In this document: piece after piece, positions 1-6,010 of the stretch
Numbering within the stretch: the first letter of the stretch is position 1
Layout: each line of letters opens with the position of its first letter
Assembly (NCBI GenBank): GCA_903930725.1
Contig: CAIYZW010000032.1
Coordinates: 1 to 7,408, forward strand
Origin: an uncultured Bacteroidota bacterium
GTDB lineage: Bacteria > Bacteroidota > Bacteroidia > Bacteroidales > 4484-276
DNA length: 7,408 bases
Direction: 5' to 3'
The notes under the pieces: generated by a model
What the model was told of the DNA's origin: nothing
What the model saw: only the letters and a program-made list of their open reading frames with translations
Databases searched by the model: none
Program-made: the position numbers and the translations under genes

Positions 1-1151
1 TGTCGCATGGTGATACCATTTTAAGCCTGCCAAGTGATTATGAAATTATTGCAAGTACCGCCGATGTTGAGGTTGCAGGTTATCAGGCCGGGCATCAAAA
101 AATATATGGCATCCAGTTTCATCCCGAGGTTTATCACTCGACGGAAGGCATGGTTTTACTTAAAAATTTTGTGGTAAATATTTGCGGCTGCCGCCAGGAC
201 TGGACTCCGGATTCGTTTGTGGAAACTACGGTTTCTGCATTGAAACAAAAACTTAGCAACGATAAAGTTGTTTTAGGTTTGTCGGGAGGTGTAGATTCGT
301 CAGTGGCGGCTTTGCTGCTGCACCAGGCCATCGGAAAACAGTTGCATTGTATTTTTGTAGATAATGGTCTTTTGCGCAAAAACGAATTCGAAAATGTGCT
401 GGAAGCCTACCTGGGTATGGGTTTGAATGTTAAAGGCGTGAGAGCTTCCCAGAAGTTTTATGATGGGTTGGCAGGTTTGAGCAATCCCGAAGAAAAGCGT
501 AAAGCTATTGGCCGCACATTTATTGAAGTTTTCGACGATGAAGCCCATCATATCAGCGATGTTAAATGGCTGGCACAGGGAACAATTTATCCCGACGTTA
601 TCGAATCGGTTTCGGTAAAAGGCCCATCGGCAACCATAAAATCCCACCATAATGTTGGTGGTTTACCCGACTTTATGAAACTAAAAGTTGTGGAACCATT
701 GAATAGTTTGTTTAAAGATGAAGTGCGGAGAGTAGGTAAAACGCTTGGCCTTAAAGACGAAATCCTTCATCGCCACCCGTTTCCCGGCCCCGGACTGGGA
801 ATTAGAATTATTGGTGAAATCACACCCGAAAAAATCCGAATTCTGCAGGAAGTGGATCATATTTTTATCGAAGGTCTTAAAAATAATTGTTTGTACGATC
901 AAGTCTGGCAGGCATTGGCCGTGCTCTTGCCGGTTCAGTCGGTTGGTGTGATGGGCGATGAACGGACTTACGAAAATGTTGTTGCACTGCGCGCTGTTGG
1001 CTCCACCGATGGGATGACCGCTGACTGGTCGCATTTGCCTTATGAATTTCTGGCAAAGATTTCCAACGAAATCATCAACAAAGTTAAAGGAATCAACAGA
1101 GTAGTTTACGATATCAGCTCAAAACCACCTGCTACGATTGAATGGGAGTAA
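1..1151 (+). CDS. guaA: GMP synthase (glutamine-hydrolysing), 5'-truncated by window edge
   Basis: GuaA converts XMP to GMP with ATP and glutamine, the last step of guanine nucleotide synthesis in the cytoplasm. The reading frame is open from base 3 with no start, so the gene begins left of the window; about 382 codons are visible of the usual 510-525. The visible part opens in the class I glutamine amidotransferase domain at SHGD (bases 3-14). It contains the His and Glu of the catalytic triad in FHPE (His at 120-122, Glu at 126-128); the catalytic Cys is outside. The ATP-pyrophosphatase P-loop SGGVDSS is at 282-302, followed by LAQGTIYPDVIES and IKSHHNVGGLP. The C-terminal dimerisation domain has HPFPGPGLGIR, then SVGVMGD and the typical ending KPPATIEWE before TAA. 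The ATG at 150 is internal and not the start. The frame is intact, and the STDGMTADW variant near the C-terminus fits Bacteroidota. Confidence 0.98.
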   Translation, partial: SHGDTILSLPSDYEIIASTADVEVAGYQAGHQKIYGIQFHPEVYHSTEGMVLLKNFVVNICGCRQDWTPDSFVETTVSALKQKLSNDKVVLGLSGGVDSSVAALLLHQAIGKQLHCIFVDNGLLRKNEFENVLEAYLGMGLNVKGVRASQKFYDGLAGLSNPEEKRKAIGRTFIEVFDDEAHHISDVKWLAQGTIYPDVIESVSVKGPSATIKSHHNVGGLPDFMKLKVVEPLNSLFKDEVRRVGKTLGLKDEILHRHPFPGPGLGIRIIGEITPEKIRILQEVDHIFIEGLKNNCLYDQVWQALAVLLPVQSVGVMGDERTYENVVALRAVGSTDGMTADWSHLPYEFLAKISNEIINKVKGINRVVYDISSKPPATIEWE

Positions 1152-1157
1152 GAAGCA

Positions 1158-1200
1158 GGCAGTGGGCAGAAAAAAGAAGTCACCAGTCGGCAGTGGGCGG
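1158..1200. repeat. CAGTGGG-type heptamer repeat in the guaA downstream spacer
   Basis: The 10-mer GGCAGTGGGC occurs at 1158-1167 and again at 1189-1198, just after the guaA stop. The second copy sits in a 7-bp tandem: CAGTCGG (1184-1190), CAGTGGG (1191-1197), then CGG. The first is CAGG, then CAGTGGG (1160-1166), then CAG. The sequence is much richer in G than the A/T-rich flanks and has no good reading frame. From memory, similar CAGTNGG repeats are scattered in intergenic DNA of many Bacteroidota; their role is not known to me. Confidence 0.65.
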
Positions 1201-1224
1201 TTAAAAGATAAAAATCATATTGAT

Positions 1225-1252
1225 CTTTGCGCTCTGCGCTCTGCACTTTGCG
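1225..1252. repeat. Four-copy heptamer tandem repeat, consensus CTYTGCR
   Basis: Four contiguous 7-bp units fill these 28 bases: CTTTGCG, CTCTGCG, CTCTGCA, CTTTGCG. The array lies between the CAGTGGG-type repeats and the start of the LysM gene, ending 42 bp before its ATG. It could lie in that gene's untranslated leader or promoter region. A partial match to the Bacteroidota -7 consensus TAnnTTTG (GATCTTTG, 1222-1229) overlaps its left end, but I see no convincing -33 element with it. CTTTGCG-like tandem repeats are, from memory, common in spacers of this phylum. Confidence 0.7.
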
Positions 1253-1294
1253 ATAAAACTTAAAAAACGAATTAAACAAAAATAATTTCCGACT

Positions 1295-3220
1295 ATGAAC
1301 CTTTCAAAAATCCTTATTCTGGCTGTTTTGTTTTGGGCAGTAAATTCGATTCAGGCACAGGCACCGGTAGTGGTTAATCAATCGAAAATTATCCAGAAAA
1401 TTGATGGCAAGGATTATTATTTGCATCTTGTCGAAAAGGGACAAACGTTGTTTTCGGTTGCCAAAGCCTACAATGTTGCCATTGATGAGATCAGGCAATG
1501 TAACAACCTGCCGGGAGATAAACTGATAACCGGCCAGAAAATCAAAATACCTAAAACTGATGAAAATGGCACCTCAGCCGATAATCCTGATAAAGTTACA
1601 GGCAAACAGCAAAGTTCCGGCACAAATTATTTCGAATATCAGGCACGATCGAAGGAATCGTTGTTCCAGCTTGCACTTTTATATCGTGTAAGTGTTGATG
1701 ATATTTACCAACTCAATCCGGGCATTACCAATCAGGTAAAAAATGAACAGATAATCAAAGTCCCGCGAAACTCAAAAAATGCAACTTTCATCACCCACAA
1801 TGTCAAATCAAAGCAAACATTAAACCGTCTGGCAAAAGATTATAAAATTGATGTAGAGCAAATTCGGGCAATAAACCCTTACATTGCCCGGAATCTTGAA
1901 CCCGGAACAGTTGTAAAGATTCCACTGGTAGGTTTGACTGCTGGCGAAATCTATATAAACGATTCTTTGGCAATTTCAACCGCCGAACATCATGATGAAC
2001 CAGCGGCGCAAGTCACGGAAACCGAGTTTTGCCATAATTTAATGGAAAAAGGAGAATACAAGGTTGCGCTTTTGCTTCCGTTTTATTATGCCGAAATTGA
2101 TTCGTTACGGAAAATAGTTGCAAATGCATCAGGTACAACCAACACTGCCGGAAATCCCAAATCGTTCCAGTTTATTCAGTTTTACGAAGGTTTCATGATG
2201 GCGTTGGATTCGATTAAGGAAGTTGGATTACGTGTAAAGGTTTATGTTTTTAACGTTGAGGATAATGTTGCCTCGGCACAGCAGGTAATCTTGAAGCCGG
2301 AGCTTAAAAATATGGATATTATAATCGGGCCGGTTCATGCAAAAAGCTTTGCAGTTGTGGCTGAATTTGCCCGCGAAAACAAAATCTATATTGTAAATCC
2401 ATTTTCTTCCCGCGGAGAAATTGTTCAGGATAACCCATTTGTTTTTAAAGTTCGTCCTTCGGCGAAATCACAATTTCCCGGTTTGGTTAGTTATCTGAAT
2501 GAAAATTACAAGCACGCACAAATATTCCTTGCCCGCAACAACGAAAGCCAGGATGAAGCGCAATTTCAGGAAATTAAGGCCGAAATGAAGAAAAACCTTG
2601 CTGTGAGAGAGTTTCCATTGACCGATTTATTTTCCGAAATCGTTTATAATCGCGACAGCCTCACTGTATTTAAGCGCAAAGCGTCCGAAAACCGCGAAAA
2701 TGTTATTGTTATGTATTCCGAAAACAAAGCATTTTTACTCGATTTTATGCGGAAGTTCAATGATTTAAAGGACGAATTTCAAATTACCATTATTGGCTTT
2801 CCAAATTGGAAAAAGATTGAAGGCCTTGATCTTACGCACCTCAGCAATTTAAAATCGCGTATTCTTGCCGAAGATGATGTTGATTATCATTCGCCGGTGG
2901 TTAAAAGCCTCGTAAGGCAATACCGCGAAACCTACAAAACAGAGCCTCAAAAATATGCCTTCGAAGGCTACGATGTTGGGATTTATTTTATGAGTGCTTT
3001 GCTAAAATATGGCAGCCATTTTGGCGAGTGTATCAAGTATTTTGATATGGATTTGATGAGTGCAGGTTACGATTTTGAAGCTGAACCAGGGCAAGGTTTT
3101 GAGAACACTTATTGGAAAGTGCTTAAAATGACTGAAAATGGTCTAATCGAGGATTCGAAGAAGTTACCAACATATAACTTTTCGAAACCACCGGCCAAAT
3201 ATTACAAATATCAGGAATAG
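1295..3220 (+). CDS. Secreted protein with three LysM domains and a type 1 periplasmic-binding (LIV-BP-like) domain
   Basis: The 641-aa product begins with a Sec signal peptide: N-terminal Lys, hydrophobic run at 5-18, likely cleavage after AQA at about residue 23. There is no lipobox Cys, so it is probably a soluble periplasmic protein. Three LysM domains follow at about 41-87 (YYLHLVEKGQTLFSVAKAYN), 112-158 and 164-211; LysM binds N-acetylglucosamine-containing glycans such as peptidoglycan. After a linker, residues about 254 to 615 form a type 1 periplasmic-binding fold, with VALLLPFYY at the first strand, FYEGFMMALDSIK, DIIIGPVHAKS (341-351) and IVNPFSSRGE (366-375). Databases usually label such proteins 'amino acid ABC transporter substrate-binding', but no permease or ATPase gene is adjacent in this window. 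The start at 1295 is chosen because it gives a complete signal peptide; no Shine-Dalgarno is seen, only A-rich sequence. It follows guaA in the same direction after 143 bp. Ligand and role are unknown; a wall-associated sensor or regulator is my inference. Confidence 0.9.
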   Translation: MNLSKILILAVLFWAVNSIQAQAPVVVNQSKIIQKIDGKDYYLHLVEKGQTLFSVAKAYNVAIDEIRQCNNLPGDKLITGQKIKIPKTDENGTSADNPDKVTGKQQSSGTNYFEYQARSKESLFQLALLYRVSVDDIYQLNPGITNQVKNEQIIKVPRNSKNATFITHNVKSKQTLNRLAKDYKIDVEQIRAINPYIARNLEPGTVVKIPLVGLTAGEIYINDSLAISTAEHHDEPAAQVTETEFCHNLMEKGEYKVALLLPFYYAEIDSLRKIVANASGTTNTAGNPKSFQFIQFYEGFMMALDSIKEVGLRVKVYVFNVEDNVASAQQVILKPELKNMDIIIGPVHAKSFAVVAEFARENKIYIVNPFSSRGEIVQDNPFVFKVRPSAKSQFPGLVSYLNENYKHAQIFLARNNESQDEAQFQEIKAEMKKNLAVREFPLTDLFSEIVYNRDSLTVFKRKASENRENVIVMYSENKAFLLDFMRKFNDLKDEFQITIIGFPNWKKIEGLDLTHLSNLKSRILAEDDVDYHSPVVKSLVRQYRETYKTEPQKYAFEGYDVGIYFMSALLKYGSHFGECIKYFDMDLMSAGYDFEAEPGQGFENTYWKVLKMTENGLIEDSKKLPTYNFSKPPAKYYKYQE

Positions 3221-3291
3221 AGAAGAATAAAGTGACGAAAGTTGGGTATTTCGGTATCAGGATTTTCAAACCGGTTTAAAAAATAATACTT

Positions 3292-3879
3292 TTAAATCAC
3301 CCCGCTTTCGATCATTCTTACTATGATTTCGATGTTGTGATCCTCGCCATCAGGATCGTATTCGATTTTTAAGTTGTAGCCAAATACACGGGCAAAAGAC
3401 TGATAAAAAAACGCAAGGAAACTACCTCTTAAATCTTTTAACAGGTCAAAAGAAGTGTTTCCCGTTTCGCGATCAATAAGTTTGATAAGAATTTTACCCT
3501 GGGTAATGGTTAGATTTTTAAGTTCCTCACCATATTTTTCATTAATTTCCTTTTCCAGATTTTTCAATATTCGGCGTCTTTCGCCCTCATTTTCCACCTG
3601 ACTAAGAATGATTTCGTATTCTTTAAGTTTTTCACCGGCTAATCTGGCGTAAGGATAAACGGTTTTCACATTTCTGATAAGCCGGGCATTTTGGTTGGCT
3701 TCGTACTTATTCTTGAAAATTCTGAACTGGAAAATTTCGACGCCTTTGATTTGAATGTTTGGCAAGGTATCTTCACCAACAATCGTATAAGGGACAATGT
3801 AAAATTCCTTTTCCTGCGAAAAAGCCAAAGTGTGAAAAACAAAACAAATAATGATATTTATTAAGATGGAGCGCATCAT
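3292..3879 (-). CDS. DUF4294 family protein, probably secreted, function unknown
   Basis: I recognise this as the Bacteroidota DUF4294 family, of unknown function. With the start at the ATG at 3879-3877 the product is 195 aa. It begins with a signal peptide (MMRS, then hydrophobic residues 5-20, probable cleavage near AFS-Q at 21/22), suggesting periplasmic location without a lipid anchor. Family motifs are VYPYA (74-78), a charged helical stretch (about 83-121) and the most conserved block LTITQGKILIKLIDRETG (123-140), then LKIEYDP (170-176). The open frame extends upstream to a TTG at 3939, but those 20 codons run through a strong hairpin and would bury the signal peptide, so I reject the longer form. 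A second ATG at 3876 is equally possible. It follows clpX on the same strand, separated by about 100 bp with two hairpins, so expression may come from readthrough or an unseen promoter. It converges with the LysM gene, leaving 71 bp between stops. Confidence 0.85.
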   Translation of the reverse strand: MMRSILINIIICFVFHTLAFSQEKEFYIVPYTIVGEDTLPNIQIKGVEIFQFRIFKNKYEANQNARLIRNVKTVYPYARLAGEKLKEYEIILSQVENEGERRRILKNLEKEINEKYGEELKNLTITQGKILIKLIDRETGNTSFDLLKDLRGSFLAFFYQSFARVFGYNLKIEYDPDGEDHNIEIIVRMIESGVI

Positions 3880-3913
3880 ACGAGGCTTCGGAATATTTCC
3901 GGCGATAACGCGA

Positions 3914-3947
3914 AAACCCGGCTGTTTATTTGAAAACAACCGGGTTT
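3914..3947 (-). terminator. Hairpin downstream of clpX, probable intrinsic terminator or attenuator
   Basis: Arms at 3914-3927 and 3934-3947 are 14 nt each and pair with a single mismatch (3922 with 3939) around a 6-nt loop; the base half is AAACCCGG with CCGGGTTT. Read on the minus strand it lies 34 nt past the clpX stop and ends in TTTT, three of which are in the stem, followed by CG. The U tract is therefore short, so termination may be partial. It sits about 35 bp before the DUF4294 start. Confidence 0.65.
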
Positions 3948-3962
3948 GTAATATCTGCTCAA

Positions 3963-3987
3963 AGCCTGTTTTTAGATTTTTCAGGCT
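3963..3987 (-). other. Small hairpin overlapping the clpX stop codon
   Basis: AGCCTG (3963-3968) and CAGGCT (3982-3987) form a perfect 6-bp stem around a 13-nt A/T-only loop. On the minus strand the TGA stop of clpX overlaps the stem-loop border and the stem is followed by TT. With the larger hairpin about 16 bp further on, it could form a tandem 3'-end structure. The short stem and large loop make this a weak call. Confidence 0.35.
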
Positions 3988-5228
3988 ACTTTTAATCGGG
4001 CTATCGGATTTTTAAGAAGCTTTTCGTTGGCGTAATCATGCGTTACAATCAACTCTTTTACCGATTTTTTTGAAGGTAGTTCAAACATCGCATCATTTAA
4101 AATGGCTTCGAGAATTGAACGTAACCCCCTCGCTCCCAATTTAAACTCGATGGCCTTATCAACAATCAGATCAAGTGCTTCATCTGTTATTGTCAGTTCG
4201 ATATCATCCATTTCGAAAAGGCGCGTAAATTGCTTTACCAGCGCGTTTTTTGGCTCGTTGAGAATTCGTTTCAATGCGATTTTGTCGAGTGGGCTTAAAA
4301 AGGTAACCACCGGCAATCGCCCGACAATCTCAGGAATTAGTCCATATTTTTTTAAATCGGGAGGTGCGATGTATTGCATCAGGTTGTTTTTGTCAATGTC
4401 AACCTGTTCTTTGTTTTTGGAATACCCAATTACATTGGCGCGCATCCTCGAAGCAATAATCTTTTCGATGCCATCAAAAGCGCCACCGGCAATAAACAGA
4501 ATTTTCTCAGTATTTATCTGGATCATTTTCTGTTCGGGATGTTTACGCCCACCTTGTGGTGGAACATTTGCAACCGATCCTTCGAGTAATTTAAGCAAAG
4601 CCTGTTGCACACCTTCGCCCGAAACATCGCGTGTAATGGATGGATTGTCGCTTTTACGGGCTATTTTATCAATTTCATCAATAAAAACAATGCCCTGCTC
4701 AGCCAGTTTTACATCGTAATCGGAAGCCTGAAGCAACCTGACTAAAATGCTTTCGACATCTTCGCCCACATAGCCGGCTTCGGTAAGCACCGTTGCATCG
4801 GCAATAGCAAAAGGTACATGCAGCATTTTAGCAATGGTTCGCGCCAGCAAAGTTTTACCGGTGCCGGTTTCGCCAACAATAATGATGTTCGATTTTTCGA
4901 TTTCAACATCATCATTGGAACCAGGGCCGCCTTTAAAAGTACTTTGCGAAATCCGTTTGTAATGGTTGTAAACAGCTACCGAAAGTATCCGTTTTGCTTC
5001 TTCCTGCCCAATAACGTACTGATCAAGGTATTTCTTGATTTCACTGGGTTTCATCAGCTTAAGTTCCTTTACCCGCTGTGGTTTTTTTATCGAGTGCTCT
5101 TCGGAAAGGATAATTTGAGCCTGTGCAACACAATCCTGACAGATGTTGCCGTTAATGCCTGCTATCAAAACTTCGGCTTCGCTTCTTGAGCGCCCGCAAA
5201 AAGAACATTTATCGCTGGATTTTGCCAT
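3981..5228 (-). CDS. clpX: ATP-dependent Clp protease ATP-binding subunit ClpX
   Basis: ClpX is the hexameric AAA+ unfoldase that recognises tagged or regulatory substrates, unfolds them and feeds them into ClpP in the cytoplasm. The 415-aa length is normal. The N-terminal zinc-binding domain has its four cysteines (C8, C11, C30, C33). The AAA+ core shows Walker A GETGTGKT (119-126), pore-1 loop GYVGED (152-157), Walker B VFIDEIDK (181-188), the RKH pore loop (228-230), an arginine finger in GRLP (R304) and sensor 2 in LGARGLR (R367). The ClpP-docking loop reads IGY (267-269), where E. coli has IGF. The ATG at 5228 gives the usual MAKSSDKCSFCG start; no Shine-Dalgarno is visible. It lies 43 bp after clpP in a tig-clpP-clpX order, and hairpins follow its stop. 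All key residues are present, so it should be functional. Confidence 0.98.
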   Translation of the reverse strand: MAKSSDKCSFCGRSRSEAEVLIAGINGNICQDCVAQAQIILSEEHSIKKPQRVKELKLMKPSEIKKYLDQYVIGQEEAKRILSVAVYNHYKRISQSTFKGGPGSNDDVEIEKSNIIIVGETGTGKTLLARTIAKMLHVPFAIADATVLTEAGYVGEDVESILVRLLQASDYDVKLAEQGIVFIDEIDKIARKSDNPSITRDVSGEGVQQALLKLLEGSVANVPPQGGRKHPEQKMIQINTEKILFIAGGAFDGIEKIIASRMRANVIGYSKNKEQVDIDKNNLMQYIAPPDLKKYGLIPEIVGRLPVVTFLSPLDKIALKRILNEPKNALVKQFTRLFEMDDIELTITDEALDLIVDKAIEFKLGARGLRSILEAILNDAMFELPSKKSVKELIVTHDYANEKLLKNPIARLKVA

Positions 5229-5271
5229 GCTGATGGGTTATTTTAGGCTGATTTAGAGATTAAAAACAAAT

Positions 5272-5955
5272 TTACTTTTTCTTGGCAACTTGCTCCAGAA
5301 CTTCATCAATCATTCCATATTCTTTGGCTTCATAAGAGTTCATCCAATAATCCCTATCCGAATCGTGCCAGATTTTTTCGTAATCCTGTTTTGAATGTTT
5401 TGCGATGATCTCGTACAATTCTTTTTTAAGTTTTTGAATTTCTCGGGCTGTAATCTCTATATCAGATGCTTGTCCCTGGGCGCCACCCATAGGTTGATGT
5501 ATCAGAATTCGTGAATGTTTGAGGGCAGTGCGTTTGCCTTCCTGTCCTGCACAAAGCAAAACTGCGCCCATCGAAGCGGCCATACCGGTGCAGATTGTTG
5601 CAACATCCGACGAAATATACTGCATGGTGTCGTAAATGCCAAGTCCGGCGTAAACCGATCCTCCCGGGGTATTCAGATAAATCTGAATATCTTTTGATGA
5701 ATCAACCGATTCGAGGAAAAGCAGTTGAGCCTGGATAATGTTGGCAACATAATCGTCAATCGGGACGCCAAGAAAAATGATGCGGTCCATCATTAATCTC
5801 GAAAAAACGTCCATTTGAGCAACATTCAACTGGCGCTCTTCGATAATAGTTGGCGAAATATACCCTTTCACTGCTGAGGTGTATCTGTGCAGGGTCATGC
5901 TGTTGATGCCTCTGTGCTGTGTGGCGTATTTTGTAAATTCGTTTTCTGGAAACAT
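5272..5955 (-). CDS. clpP: ATP-dependent Clp protease proteolytic subunit ClpP
   Basis: ClpP is the serine peptidase that forms the tetradecameric degradation chamber partnered by ClpX. The 227-aa protein has the full catalytic triad: S128 in GMAASMG, H153 in LIHQPMGG, and D202 in SDRDYW. The spacings of 25 and 49 residues match those of E. coli ClpP. NTPGGSVYAGLGIYDTM (95-111) is the conserved block before the active site. The core begins near ISPTIIEERQLN (33-44), leaving about 32 N-terminal residues (MFPENEFTKYATQHRGIN...). These resemble the N-termini I recall from other Bacteroidota ClpP proteins and may be a propeptide; the cleavage site is not evident. The ATG at 5955 is the best start, preceded by A-rich sequence without Shine-Dalgarno; M20 is an in-frame alternative. 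It lies 55 bp after tig and 43 bp before clpX, so co-transcription is likely. Confidence 0.98.
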   Translation of the reverse strand: MFPENEFTKYATQHRGINSMTLHRYTSAVKGYISPTIIEERQLNVAQMDVFSRLMMDRIIFLGVPIDDYVANIIQAQLLFLESVDSSKDIQIYLNTPGGSVYAGLGIYDTMQYISSDVATICTGMAASMGAVLLCAGQEGKRTALKHSRILIHQPMGGAQGQASDIEITAREIQKLKKELYEIIAKHSKQDYEKIWHDSDRDYWMNSYEAKEYGMIDEVLEQVAKKK

Positions 5956-6010
5956 AATTTGTTGTTTTTAATATCTTTTGTTTGAAAAACTGTAAACCAA
6001 AATCAGCGAA

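Noticed and set aside
1152..1294. Riboswitch, small RNA or small gene in the guaA-LysM spacer
   Set aside because: No recognisable purine riboswitch core or stable long stem was seen, and the 7-bp repeats break any reading frame.
3268..3296. Palindrome AAACCGGTTT and the A/T-only inverted repeat (3275-3281 with 3290-3296) between the convergent stops as a bidirectional terminator
   Set aside because: The palindrome has no loop and the other stem has only A-T pairs, so neither is a convincing terminator. The LysM gene must end somewhere here, but the sequence does not show how.
3880..3939. Longer form of the DUF4294 protein starting at TTG 3939, adding 20 residues
   Set aside because: These codons run through the right arm and loop of the hairpin at 3914-3947, use a rare start, and would place charged residues ahead of an otherwise normal signal peptide.
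4102..4719. Long open frame (205 codons) on the plus strand opposite clpX
   Set aside because: It is antisense to the conserved AAA+ core of clpX, has Ser/Ile-rich composition typical of a shadow frame and no recognisable domain.
5956..6010. Separate promoter for clpP in the tig-clpP gap
   Set aside because: The best match on the minus strand to TAnnTTTG is TGATTTTG, with one mismatch and no clear upstream TTG element at the right distance. Co-transcription from tig explains the layout more simply.
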